From the NCBI GenBank assembly GCA_038373885.1, contig JAWZYV010010290.1, positions 1 to 64,000 on the forward strand: a stretch of 64,000 nucleotides of DNA, given 5' to 3'. Shown one piece after another: positions 21,393 through 33,171 of this stretch. Made by a program: the position numbers and the translations under genes. The notes under the pieces are model-generated. The model saw only the letters and a list, made by a program, of their open reading frames with translations. It searched no databases and had not been told where the DNA came from. This stretch comes from Cheiracanthium punctorium. Lineage: Eukaryota; Arthropoda; Arachnida; Araneae; Cheiracanthiidae. The stretch's first letter is position 1; every line of letters starts with the position of its first letter.

Positions 21393-22122
21393 GGGGACAT
21401 AGTACCTTTAAACTTCCAAAAAATCAATTTTTCAAAAATAATTTTAAAAAATAATTTAGATAGTTAGGAATATATTAAAACAAACCGCACCAAAATCGAA
21501 CGAAAATTATGCCCGCAGCATTTAAAAGCAATGAAGCTAACATGGACTTTTCCTATAAAAGCAGTGTAAAGAAATTTGATTTTCTCAGTGTCTGATTTTT
21601 TCACTTTCCCAAAAGATTTAAAAAAAATTATACATGGAAAGTTATGAAATTTTGCATATAGGTTGAATGCATATATATGTATTCTCTGAACCTCAGATTT
21701 GATAATGGGACCAATATATTTTATTTTATAACAGAATAAATCATAAAAATTTCAATAATTTTAAAATTCTGTCATTTATCATGTTATAAAATAAAATATT
21801 TTGGTCCCATAATCTAATCTGAGGTTCAGAGAATAAAGATCTATACGTACAACCTATACGTAAAATTTCATAACTTTCCATTCATAATTTTTTATAAAAT
21901 CTTGTGGGAAAGTGTAAAAATCAGAAACTGAGAAAATCAAGTTTCTTTACAGAGCGTTAAAAGGGATAGCCCATGTTAGCTTTTTTGCTTTTAATTGGTG
22001 CGGGCATAATTTTCCTTCGATTTTGGTGCGGTTTGTTTTAAATATTCCTGACAACCTGAATTATTTTTTAAAATTATTTTTGAAAAATCGATTTTTTGGA
22101 CGTTTAAAAGTACTAAGTCCCC
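21393..22122. repeat. 730-bp near-perfect inverted repeat (foldback element)
   Basis: The left arm from GGGGACATAGTACCTTTAAA to about 21745 returns as reverse complement from about 21780 to TTTAAAAGTACTAAGTCCCC. Shared words along the arms include AACCGCACCAAAATCGA, AATTATGCCCGCA, TTTCTCAGT, AAGTTATGAAATTTT, GGTTGAATGCATATATATGT, CTGAACCTCAGATT and GGGACCAA. The arms are about 340 bp with a short AT-rich loop. No ORF and no clear target duplication (GCAT against TTAA outside). Probably a foldback-type non-autonomous transposon. Confidence 0.85.
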
Positions 22123-22124
22123 TT

Positions 22125-22340
22125 AAAATTTCTAAGCCCCACCATGGCCCAGTGGAGACGACACTGAGCATGGTAGATGGCTGAAGTCTGGAGGTCCAGG
22201 GTTCTGTCTTACCAGCGCGGCTGTCGATCTAATGGTCTGGAGTTTTGGGCGGTTTTCTCCAGATGTAAAGGAGATACGCGTTAGAACTCATTAAAAAGTC
22301 CTACACCCAAGGCCGCTTCTCCCCAGACAGATACTACTTG
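22125..22340 (+). repeat. tRNA-derived SINE (fullest copy)
   Basis: The head GCCCCACCATGGCCCAGTGG with a B-box-like GGTCCAGGGTTCTG is followed by the body TCTAATGGTCTGGAGTTTTG, GGCGGTTTTCTCCAGATGTA and ATTAAAAAGTCCTACACCCA. The same family occurs at 15370-15500, 52330-52570 and 53890-54005. The insertion lies directly next to the inverted repeat 21393-22122. Confidence 0.65.
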
Positions 22341-22985
22341 TGTAGGTTTGTCTTAAACACAGTGCAATTAAAATTCTTGAGCTAAGATAATCCTATGTGT
22401 GAAAGTTACAGTGTGTGAAATTATATTTTCAGAAGGAGTAATAGTTTAAAATTAATTAAAAACTTTGTAAGACAACACACATAAAGAATGGCATTTTTCA
22501 AAACTATCGTTTTGGGTAGTACAAAAGGCCCACCCTTCTTCAGTTGCAAAAATGTTTCACCATCCGCACGAGAAGAAAGGTTAGAAAGGTTATTTTAGTT
22601 CTAACCTTTTATTCATTGAGGTTGCTGAGTGTCGTGTTTTGTTAGAAAACTGAAGGGCGAGACAAAACAAAGAAAAAAAAAGTAAAACAAGTAATAGAAA
22701 GTGAAGATTAAAAAAAAAAAAAAAATGTTGATTGAAGAAATTAAAAATGAGTCTGTTTAAGCGCTTCCACCACTTTTAACTTAATTTCTACCGTAATAAC
22801 TATCAGAGATACAGTACTTGTTGAACATCTGACTGAAAAATAAATAAATAAAATAAATAAATAAATAATCGGTCTTCGAGCCTTGTCAGGAGGTGACCCC
22901 CTGAACCCCCCCTAATTTTTTAGTTTCATTATTGCCATATTAAAACAATATTAATTGACTATGTCATTTTATTTCTCTTTTCCTT
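22341..22985. other. AT-rich stretch with a dispersed repeat and (AAAT)n
   Basis: AAAAGGCCCACCCTTCTTCA-GTTGCAAA (22514-22541) recurs as AAAAGGGCCACCCTTTCTCA-GTTGCAAA at 60543-60570. An AAAT microsatellite lies at about 22837-22868. No gene. Confidence 0.4.
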
Positions 22986-22989
22986 TTTC

Positions 22990-24055
22990 TTTTATTCTTC
23001 CTTTACATTTACTTCATCGACTGGAAGTAGGAGGGTTTCCTGATCTTTCCTTGCAATTGCAAACGTGGGTCGATGATAACTGAAGTAACTTATATAATGT
23101 TTAGTATCTATCTTAACACACCAAAGATTTTGCTTTTCGTTATTTGATATTGTTGAGAGAGCTTTAGGCGAGTAGGGTTTCTGTATTTCGCCTGGTAACC
23201 CTATTGGCGAGTCATCCAGAGTGGATAAGAATCCCAGGCTGTTGGGCTTATGTTTAAAATTATTCTTTTTTCCAGTTTCACATTCGCTAGCCCAGTGCCC
23301 GATGCGTTTACACCTTTTACAAGTTATTCTTAATGTATCCTTAATTTTATGAGTCTGCTGCCCGAGTATTCTCCATAATTTTTATTTTTAGACGCAGGTT
23401 TTCTAAGAGCAGCCACGAAAGCACCTGAGTCTTCCGCTTGTCTATCATGGTTACGCTTGGCATTGAATTCTTCCACTACTTTGATTCTGAGTATTTCTAG
23501 CTTCGGAAGCTCATCTCTTGATTCCATAGCACATCGGAAATTGACGAAAGTAGAAGGGAAGCTATATAACTGCATTACAGTCAGCAAATCGTCGTCTATT
23601 TTAATATCCATTTCTGAAAGTCTGTCCACTATGTCTAAGAATTTTCTCAAATGGTCGTGAATTCCATTAGACGAGTCAGGTATTTTATATTGAATTACAG
23701 ATTTCAGTGATGCAGCTTTACGAGCAGGTCCTTTAGACTGATAGATTTCTCCAAGTTTTTTCCAGACATCTGATGAAGTGTCACAATTTTTTATTTGTTT
23801 GAGTTCAGTTGGCGATATACGTAGAATTATATCTGCTTTCGCTTTTTCGTCCATTTGGACCCACGTATCGAACTCTTCTTGAGATTTCAGTTGTGTGACC
23901 GTATGTGCTAAAGGGAGCAGCGCTAGAATCATCGTCTCAAAATCGCATATCACCCATTTTATTTTTCGCCACATTAAAAAATTGCACATTTTAGTCTCGG
24001 AAAATTTCCAAATGCTATTTTTCTTTTGAGTATAAAACATTTCATTCCTGCTCTG
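22990..24055 (-). pseudogene. Ty1/copia retrotransposon gag remnant
   Basis: A 236-codon minus ORF (24040-23330) reads like copia Gag (UBN2-type). It contains KAKADIILRISPTELKQIKN, SSDVWKKLGEIYQSKGPARK and LRKFLDIVDRLSEMDIKIDD. After a frameshift near 23370 the zinc knuckle CKRCKRIGHWASEC (CX2CX4HX4C) follows at 23321-23280, and open sequence continues to about 22995, up to where a protease would begin. No integrase, reverse transcriptase or LTR was seen. A decayed fragment of the structural gene of an LTR retrotransposon. Confidence 0.75.
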
Positions 24056-24289
24056 ACTTCACATGCACACGATATTTTAATTAACAAGTAATAAATAAAA
24101 AAAATTAAGTCAATTCCTACTTAGGGCAACAAAGAAAAGTTTTATTTTAGTTACTTTTTATTAAATTTAATTAATTACATTTAATTAATTAATTTGAAAA
24201 AATCTATTTGAATTTGAGTGGATAAATAAAAAGTATATTATTTACGACTGAAAATTTGAATAAGATATATAAATATATATGGGAGCGTG

Positions 24290-25460
24290 TGAACTAACAG
24301 CAGGGATTGAAAAAAAAATGAGATGCACAGTTAGATGTTACAATAGTTCTAAATACAAAATTTCAGCACTCTACGGTTAAAAGAGTTATGCGAAAAGCGA
24401 AATAATTTTTAGCGCCAAATTTGGTCATATTTCAGCAAAACTCGCCAAGGTCGACGAGAGATGGCGAGGTTTTGGACATGGACCAAACAATGACTGACTA
24501 TCGCCAAATTTGGCGATATTTCGCCGAAACTCACCAAGGACGAAGACAAATGCCCATGTTAAATGCGATATTTTGGGCATGGACAGAATGACTGACTATC
24601 GCCAAATTTGGCGATATTTTGTCAAAACTCGTCAAGCTCTATGACAAATGGCGAGATTTTGGGCATGGACCAAACAATGACTACAGATGTAATATATTGA
24701 AGATGTCCATAGACATTAATGTATTGAAATTCTTTTGGGCCTGTAAATAAACTCTCCAGTAGATTGGAACCAAAAATCGAGATGCGCAGCTAAATGTTAC
24801 AACAATCTTATATATGAAATTTCAACATTCTACGACTAATAGTGTTTGAGATTTGGGAGTAAAATTTGAGAACACAAGTACAAAACTCGCCAAGCTTGGC
24901 GACTTTTGGCGTAATTCTTGAGGGAGGCACGTGACCGTGGTCGGACCATTACCTAACTATAGGGTAGGACGGTATTGTACTTGAAATGGATGAATGTCCC
25001 TAAAACTGCCATTGACCGTAAAGTGTTGGAAATATTTTTAGTGTTCCTGTAGCAGCACTATAAATGATAAAGACACTTTCTTCGATGGAAAAATTCATTT
25101 TGTAAACCTTAACAGCATATATCACTTCTGAGTCGTTTGAACTAGCCTAATACCTCTAAAATAGGCTTTAATGAATTTCTGCCCATAGAGCGTAACGTAT
25201 TGAAAATCTTTTGGGCGGCCCTGTAGATAAACTATCCACTCGAATGGGACCGAAATGGCGGGTTGGTAATTAGGTGTTACAGCGATCCTGAATATAAAGT
25301 TTCAACATTCTACGTCTAATAGTTTTTGAGATATGCGAGTTTAATGAATTTCGGCCCATAGAGCGTAATGTATTTAGAATCTTTTGGGTGGCTCTGTAGA
25401 TAAATTATCCAGTTGATTGGGACCAAAACTGTATTAACACCCAGTGTCATCCACTAAAAG
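24290..25460 (+). repeat. CGCCAAATTTGGCG repeat module with 173-bp units, copy 1
   Basis: Three units of about 90-100 bp built round the palindrome CGCCAAATTTGGCGATATTT (24413, 24500, 24599) are followed by a conserved block GGGAGGCACGTGACCGTGGT-CGGACCATTACCTAACT (about 24924) and then 173-bp units (GAATTTCTGCCC at 25173, GAATTTCGGCCC at 25346). The same order appears at 56540-57905 in the same orientation. Non-coding. Confidence 0.75.
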
Positions 25461-25937
25461 TTTAAAAAAAACGTATTTGAACTTGAGTGGACGAATAAAA
25501 AAATATTTTATTAACGATTGAAATTTTGTACAAGATTTATATATATAGGAAGAGTGTGACCTAATAATAGGAACTGAAAAAATAACCTTACAAATAATCT
25601 AAACAAAAAAAAATCGTTTTTTTTAAATTTTTACTTCAAGAGTCTGAATCATTTAATAAACTTGCCAAATATGGCAACCTAGATACGCTTAATCTTCACT
25701 CTTTCCACTGCGCTGTTACAATTGCGAAATGGCGAGAGCAAAAATTTGCCTTTTGCGACACGTTTTTTATCGATATCTTCTAAAAAAATTCGAATTTCGA
25801 AAAAATCGCTTCGAGGCATGTCGGGACCTGCCCTGGAGAATTTCCATACAAAATTTGGTAGGTCTACGATCACCCGTCTAGGAGCTACGCGAGAATCAGA
25901 CAAACTGACTAACGGACTAACATTTTACAATCTGTTT

Positions 25938-27380
25938 TCTATATATATAAAAGAGGAAAGTTTGTTTGTTTGTTTGTTCGCTATACGCTTTCAGGCCGTT
26001 CGACGGATCTGGACCAAATTTGGCACACTGACTAAATAGGACAAGAGAAAGCTAATGCCGTAAAAATGAAATTAATCGGATTAATAGTTTTTGAGTTATT
26101 TTATGTTTTGTAAGGTTTTTGGCCATTTTTCTATCATTTTACGTTATTGCGAGCTAAATTTCTGTTCGAATACTATATTTTTTATATCATCGGAAACTAC
26201 AGAGTTTTCTTTTTCAAATACAATTTGTTACAAAATCGTACTTACATTTGCCGATTTTTGGGAGTTTTTTAAAGAATGTTTCGGAGAAAATGTACTGCTT
26301 TTAAAAATATGCTATTTTTAAACTGTCGCATCGAAAAACCTAATGGGCAAAAATTTTCCATCTTTTTAGCGTTGATTAAACATTTATTTCTCCTTCTTTT
26401 AAATTTTGAACCGTGCGGAAATGTTTATTAGATTTTTTTATATGATTTTTTTCCTGAAAAGATCACATATTTAAATTCTCTCCAGAATGCAAGTTCCGGA
26501 ACGAAGGTAACAAATTCCCCCACTCGGTTCTTCATTTTCAAGGTCGGGATTTTCTTCTCACGCCAGGCAGAGCAAAAGAGAGACGGGAGGGGGGGGGGGG
26601 TGAAGAGAGGTGGAGGGGGAAAGAGAGATGGGTCGGCGACTAATCCAACCCCCCCTCTTCGCGCCCCTACTACGCGAAATTCAGGCAGATTGGTTATTCT
26701 ATTGATGACTGGAAACTCTTTATTTGTTTTCCGTTGGTGCGTTGGTAATTTTGATAAATGATATCAGAATTACCAACGCACCAACATATCAGAACTCAGA
26801 TAGGTAGAAGGGAAGAAGCCTACCCACGTCCAATTTCCGGTAACCTCTGTAAGCTAACAGATGCCGTATTTATTGTTTTTCACGGTTCAGCGGGAAGTCC
26901 CATGTCCTTTTTATTATCGTTGCATCCGGAGGATTCACATTCTTTCCCTTTACAATTTAATATCGACGACTGGGCTCTATTTGTTTTTAGTAGTTGCGTA
27001 GGTATTAACCATAAATGACTGTTAGAATACATACAGGTAGAAGAGGAGAAGCCTAACCACGTCCAATTCCCGATAGTTTCTACGCTATCAGGTGCTTTGT
27101 TCTTTTTTCTTTTTTGCAGCGGGAAATCCCATGTCCTTTTTTTTTTATCATTGCAGGGGAAGGATTCAGATTCCAGCTTAGCAACGTCCAATTCCTGGCA
27201 ACCTCTGTATTCTATCAGGTGCCGTGTTCGTTTTTTTTCGTTGCAGCGGGAAGTCCCGTGTTCTTTTTTTTTTTTATCATTGCAGCGGTAGGATTCACAT
27301 TCCTTCCCTTTACAATCTATATTTAAGGTAAATGGGCATTTCTCTTCCATTGCACGGGCAACGCCGGGCCACGCTGCTAG
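25938..27380 (+). mobile_element. Non-autonomous Helitron, copy 1
   Basis: The 5' end is TCTATATATATAAAAGAGG. The 3' end is GGGCAACGCCGGGCCACGCT-GCTAG followed by T, the GC-rich end with CTRR-T typical of Helitrons. It is similar throughout to 46298-47418. The interior has partly repeated blocks (GCGGGAAGTCCC or GCGGGAAATCCC with ATGTCCTTTT, four times between 26886 and 27290). No Rep/helicase gene. ORFs in the right half come from these blocks. Confidence 0.75.
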
Positions 27381-28430
27381 TATTTGTATAGATTTAGAAA
27401 AGGAACTTCATGTTCAACATCTTTTCTGAGATCATTCTAATTTATCAAATTATCCAATTACTTAATTATCCAATTAATTCTATTAAAAAGACTGGACTTT
27501 TGGCTACTCAATTTGCGGGCCGTGTTTTCTAAAGCCCTAGAAATGGTACGTCCAGGCTCTCGCGGGACGGTTGGCAAACCTAGTTGACACCCTCCCAAGC
27601 GCTGACCAAGGTCGACGCTGCTTGACTTTCAGCGTTCTGATGGGGACAGAACTTCAACTAACTGGGCCAACGCAGGTGATGGCATAAACAGTCTTTATTT
27701 TTCCTATTCTCAATGGATTTTCTTCGTTTTAAGCTTATCTAGTGCGCATTTATATATGCAAATGAGAGGTTTAAGAAAAAACAGGTGCCCACGAGCTCTC
27801 ACGACAAATATGAACTCATTTTTACTGAATGATTCACTCACCCACCACATTCTTGGTCCGTATTGATACAGGGATTTAGTTACCTCTACGTGGTGGGGGG
27901 ATTTGTCGCTAAGTACTTTTCGTTCGACGGCGTATATGAGTTTCTTCAGCTGTCCCTGCTTCGAAGCCAGGGCGGGACGTCTCTCTCTCGTTCCCGAATT
28001 AATTCCGGGTGGGGTTTTTATTTTTTTTATTGCCTTTATCTTTGTTGTCTCAGGCGCGGCAGATAAACTAGGAATTTGTTCTAAGGCGTCATGAGAGTGG
28101 GCGATCTCACCTTTGATGGCGGTGATGAAATCGCCACGGTAAATCCCTAATTAAGTGGCAGGAAATAAAAATGGCGGCAATGTGGACACGAATTATGGCG
28201 GCCATTTATGTGAAAATGATGAAGTGTAAAGCGTGGTGTTATTGTTGCACCATATTATACATTCGTCGTATTTTTTATGAGTAGTTTTTCCCTTTTTACT
28301 TTCCGAACATGTACCATGTAAGGACAGTATTGTAATCATGAAAAAATTCGACTTCGAGATTTTGGTATATTTACACGTTTTGAGGACTTCTGAATTAATT
28401 TATGCTATTTTTACGAGATGCATGTATCTA
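27381..28430. other. Stretch without a recognised gene or repeat
   Basis: Slightly more GC-rich than its surroundings, with ATGGCGGC words near 28110-28200. Two overlapping short ORFs near 27863-28094 lack promoter, splice or family support. Confidence 0.3.
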
Positions 28431-29230
28431 TGTGTGTATGGTGTTTGTGTGCATGTGAGTGAACACGGTAGCTCCTAAACGGAGCATTCGATTGAGCTCA
28501 AATTGCGTATATATGTTATAAACCACCGTTGTAAGACCGGTATTGATTTTGGTGTGTATAGGACTTATAGTTTTTCTACAGGGCTACGACAAAGATTTCT
28601 TTTACATTATGGCCTATGGAGGGAAATTCTTGAAAGTGCGCTAGTGTTTAAACGGTAGATTCGATTGAGCTCAAATTGGGTAGATATGTTATAAACCCCC
28701 ATTATAAGACCGGTATTGATTTTGATGTGTATAGGGCTTATAGTTTCTCTACAGGTCTATGACAAAATTTCTTTTACTTTATGGCCTATGGGGGGAAATT
28801 CTTGAAAGTGCGCTAGCGTTTAAATGATACATTCGATTGAGCTCAAATTGGGTATATATGTTATAAACCACCGTTGTAAGACCGGTATTGATTTTGGTGT
28901 GTATAGGACTTATAGGTTTTCTACAGGGCTACGAAAAAGATTTCTTTTACATTATGGCCTATGGGAGAAATTCTTAAAAGTGCGCTAGCGTTTAAACGAT
29001 ACGTTCGATTGAGCTCAAATTCGGTATATATGTTATAAACCACCATCGTAAGACTGGTATTGATTTTGATGTGTATAGGACTTATAGTTTTTCTACAGGC
29101 CTACGACAAAGATTTCTTTTAGATTATGGCCTATGGGGAGAAATTCTTGAAAGTTCGCAAGCATTTAAACGGTGCATTTGATTGAAGCTTCAATTTGGTA
29201 TATATGTTTGAATTATTCATCGATTAAAAT
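28430..29230. repeat. 173-bp satellite array, opposite orientation
   Basis: Five units with ATTGAGCTCAAATT or variant at 28491, 28664, 28836, 29008 and 29181 (steps of 172-173 bp). Each unit contains TAAGACCGGTATTGATTTTG, CTACAGG, ACATTATGGCCTATGG and GAAATTCTTGAAAGTGCG. Reverse-complementing the 173-bp units at 57390-57905 gives recognisably related sequence. Confidence 0.85.
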
Positions 29231-29906
29231 TTATTTAAATGCTTGGCAATGATCTTAATCGTAAGTGTTCAGAAAGTCAAGTGGAGTCACTCCAGACATT
29301 TTAGTTAACTTTCACAGGTGACCAATTTGGTTTATACATACATACAGCAAAAGAATAAAATAAACTAATGACTAAAACATAACATCATACCTCCATGAAA
29401 CAGCAATACAGCAGGCCGGTCACACGTGTGAAATAGAAAGAAAAAAGATTTTTGAAATGTAAATTGGATATGCTTACAATAGCTGCGACTCTCCTGAGGG
29501 GCCACTCACGGCAGATCGTAAATATAAAGACAAAAATAGCAGGATTTCGGTAAGTGGCTTAGCAAAAGGCTCCAAACTCCACTTAGGGCCCCATCCTGGT
29601 AAAGAGAACATGACGAAGCAAGAGAAGAATATTTAAATGGGGCTCTCCATATGTTGTCAAGACGATAACTGGAAATTATGGTGTTTACAAAACGAAGAAA
29701 TTAATTCTAAAAAATTAATAATTACCTAAAATAATAATGCGTTTTAAAATTCAAAAATTATTCTTTAAATCAAACCATACCATGCTATGAATATTAACAG
29801 TAATAATTAGAGAGAGCAATTCGATTATACAAATTAACAATGTCATTACTACCTGCAATATCAGTAATGATAATTAACGTACTAATAAAAACCACATTGT
29901 ATATAT
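29231..29906. other. AT-rich stretch, no gene seen
   Basis: Unique-looking sequence with no exon or repeat match that I could detect. Confidence 0.3.
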
Positions 29907-30080
29907 CAGTGGCGTAGCCAACGGGAGAGATAGGGGGGGGGGGTCACAACCCCTATGATGAATTTTTTTGCCATACAAAATGTATATTCTTCATTCCCTT
30001 ATCACACACATGTATACATATATGTGAGTTACAGTAGTCGTAACCCACCCCCACCCATGAAAAATTTCTGACTACGCCGC

Positions 30081-30082
<2 letters not shown>
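29907..30082. mobile_element. hAT-like MITE, CAGTGGCGTAGCCA ends
   Basis: Ends CAGTGGCGTAGCCA and TGACTACGCCGCTG enclose G-run and C-rich sequence. It is inserted at the edge of a TA repeat, which blurs the target duplication (GTATATAT against AATATATA). Similar ends to 40952-41093. Confidence 0.6.
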
Positions 30083-30129
<47 letters not shown>

Positions 30130-30130
30130 G
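30083..30130. repeat. (TA)n microsatellite
   Basis: About 22 uninterrupted TA units directly after the hAT-like element. Confidence 0.9.
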
Positions 30131-30859
30131 TCCTAATCAGAATATTGGTTGGTGAGGATGGGGTTGGTTGTTGGTTCTTTCTATATTAAAAAAAAAAAAA
30201 AAAATTCTATAATTAAGAATAGTTGATTACTGGTACATTTTCCTTTTTTATGTGAGTCTGTAACCAATGAAGCCATACAGAGTACTGTTCTACCTAAATA
30301 TTTTACAATAATATTAGCATAAATAGCAATTAATAAATGTGTATAATTATTATCAATATCATTACTGTTAAAATTATTTCTACAGTTTTTCTCCTATTCC
30401 ACAACTTCAACTAAGTACTTCTTAGCTACTGCAGCTAGTACTACGTTAAACATAGGCTAGCTATACTAGTGTTATATTTATTTTATTATTTATTCATTTA
30501 ATTATTACCATTTTTATTCTTTTTATTTATTCATTTAATTATTACTTTTTATTTATTCCTTTCCTTTCCATACTTCCAAAGTATTATTAATATATCATTT
30601 TTTTTTCCACACTCCATGGCATTACTTGTCTATTGATGGCATTAAGTCTTCTCTAATGGCAACATGCACTAATACTGCCTCCATTACTGAGTTTTGATCT
30701 TCTTGTCGGTCCACTTCCTCGTTGTTTATTTCTAATAGCTACGGTCGCGCCCCCAAGTTACAAAAGGACCCTAATTTTGGTCAGGTAACTTGCAGAAACC
30801 TAGCTATTATTGTTTTTTTCGATTCAATTGAAATGTGTGTGCGGTGGCGCCTGATGATA
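30131..30859. other. AT-rich stretch, no gene seen
   Basis: Contains a local duplication of TTTATTCATTTAATTATTAC (near 30488 and 30526). Confidence 0.35.
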
Positions 30860-31129
30860 GAGCACACCATTTCAATTTCCATTCCATTTTCCGTCTGTTT
30901 GAGGTTACATGTGATTAGGCTTAAAAAGCCCACCAGTTCTAATTTGGCGCTTTATATCCAATTCATCCACTCTTTCGTTGCCTTAAAAGGCTATATTTAA
31001 ACACTTATCCGGTATAAGCTCGTTAATTGGCACCTTGTGCTATCTACTTTTTAATTTTTATTATTTTTTTCACTTTATCAATGGATTATCTTGGGATTTC
31101 ACTTTACGTAAGTAAGCTATTATATATTA

Positions 31130-31170
<41 letters not shown>
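30860..31170 (+). repeat. Dispersed repeat ending in (TA)n, copy 2
   Basis: Matches 14965-15270: CATTTCAATTTCCATTCC, TTAGGCTTAAAAAGCCCAC, CTTGGGATTTCACTTTACGT-AAG, then a TA run. The 92-aa ORF that overlaps it is not supported as a gene. Confidence 0.5.
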
Positions 31171-32178
31171 AATTTAGTAAAACAGGGAAGTAGTACTCAT
31201 AAAAGGTGTTGATTGTAAACCTAAATTTCAAAATTCTCATTGCTTTCCTAAATAAGTGTGCAAAAATTGTTAATTTATTTTACAGCAACTGAAAAGTACG
31301 AAGCATATTAGCAAGAAATTTACAAAATTTTGACTATTTAACAACAGAATTAGTATTGAAAAACTTAAATGAAAAGAATATTGTACAATTAACTACACTC
31401 ATCTAGAAACAGGATTTGTACGTATGTTATGAGGATATGGCTGCAGATCTGCCGGGCTCTTCTTCCACTTAGCTGGGTGGGAGCTTGACAGTGGAGCCGG
31501 CAATGAAATAAGAAGCTCCAAACCTCATCGGTGAGCATAGAAGTTGTAAAATTGTAATTGCATATTCGATGTCTAATAAGTCATTTTTCATCTACGAGGG
31601 TTACTCTGCAATTTTTGGGACTGTGGCAGACGGTTGGCGAAAGAAAAAACTATTAAAATATAATTTGTACTTTTTTATGGTCGCAGACGATAACTTGTGG
31701 CAAAAATTTCAATTTACCTGTTGTAGAATAAATTTTGAAAGAAAGGAAAGTAGAGTTGACGTGAAAAGCATTATTGCGCTATGATTTTCTATGATTTTAA
31801 AGTGGGGTTAAATCAACAAGAATGCTCTCAGCGTCTACAATTAGGATTTGGAAACGAAGTCTCATCTCGTGCTATTGTATTCAGATGGTTCTCAGAATTT
31901 CGTAAGAATCGAATTTCTCTCCTGGATAAAGGACACACAGGAAGAATTTTTCCAGTTATAGTATCAGAAAATGCGTCTGCCCTATGTTAATCGATGATAA
32001 TTGCTGCACTCACCAAATGATACAGAAGGAACTTAACATTGGATTCGCAGCTATACATAAAATTATACATGAAGAACTGCGTATGAAAAAATTAGTTTGT
32101 CGTTGGGGTTCGCCATAATTTAACAGAACACCAAAAAAGCGGAGCGTGTTAAAATCTGCAAACCCTAAAATTACTTAA

Positions 32179-32644
32179 CCCTTTAGCTCGCAGTGTTCCC
32201 GCTCTGGGAACACCAAACTCTGACGTTTTGACTGTTGCCAGTCACAAAGAATAGATTTGATTTCTATAAAAATAGTTGCGGGTGACATAGCTCCACGAGA
32301 ATCTTTTACTTTTTAGCACGTCATTTCCCGTAAAAAAATGGTCACGATTATTTTTAACAGCACTGACATCTGCTGAAAAATGGAACAATACGAGAACAGT
32401 TGGATAGATTGCCCAATGCTGAAAAGGGGCAGCCGTTGCCATCGCTCAACTTAACTACCAGCAAGATGGCGGACGATCGAAACGTTCATCGCGTGCCACA
32501 GCTCTAGAGACCCCTTTTTTGACGATAGCTGGCTTTGGCACGCGATGAACGTTTCGATCGTCCGCCATCTTGCTGGTAGTTAAGTCGAGCGATGGCAACG
32601 GCTGCCCTTTTTTCAGCATTGGGAAAGGGTTGCGCCTCAAAGGG
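32179..32644 (-). mobile_element. MITE-A copy 5, complete, nested in mariner
   Basis: Exact TTAA at 32175-32178 and 32645-32648. Ends CCCTTTAGCTCGCAGTG and GCGCCTCAAAGGG. The tail comes first, then the foldback, so the orientation is reversed relative to copy 4. Confidence 0.9.
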
Positions 32645-32985
32645 TTAAATAAGAATTAATTTACGTAAACGGAGTTGAGTTTTTACCGTGGGGTTATCAG
32701 GTTTCCCAGTGTTGATGTCGGATATGATCAGCAACTGACACTCAATGCTCTGTATTCCAGTACTTCTCAAAGGGTATTCATTGCTGTTCCTAGGGCGCAT
32801 TGGTATCTAGAAAATTATTGGATGCTCTCTATGGTATATCAGAGAAATACGGCGAAAAGGGTGGAAAACACCTGGACTAAAATATGTTTACGTGTTAAAA
32901 AACTGAAAAACACGCTTTAGTGATAAATTGAACTAACTAAAAAGTGAAAAATAATTATTAATATGTTGTAATATAATAATAATAA

Positions 32986-33171
32986 GTGCTGTTAAAAATA
33001 ATCGTGACAATTTTTTTACGGGAAATGACGTGCTAAAAAGTACAGGATTCTCGTGGAGCTATGTCACCCGAAACTATTTTTATAGAAATCAAATCAATTC
33101 TTCGTGACTGGAAACAGTCAAAACGTCAGAGTTTGGTGTTCCCAGAGCGGGAACACTGCGCGTTAAAGGAT
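32986..33171 (+). mobile_element. MITE-A copy 6, tail only, nested in mariner
   Basis: Starts within the tail at GTGCTGTTAAAAATAATCG and ends GCGCGTTAAAGGA-TTAA. The 12 bases after the TTAA (TGTAAGGGGACT) are also found after copy 1 (582-593). Confidence 0.75.

Noticed and set aside
26880..27350. 156-codon minus ORF rich in CNDKKK
   Set aside because: It comes from direct repeats inside the non-autonomous Helitron; no homologue, promoter or splice context.
28430..29230. CRISPR-like spacing of repeats
   Set aside because: Units are 172-173 bp, similar along their whole length, in a eukaryotic genome; this is satellite DNA.
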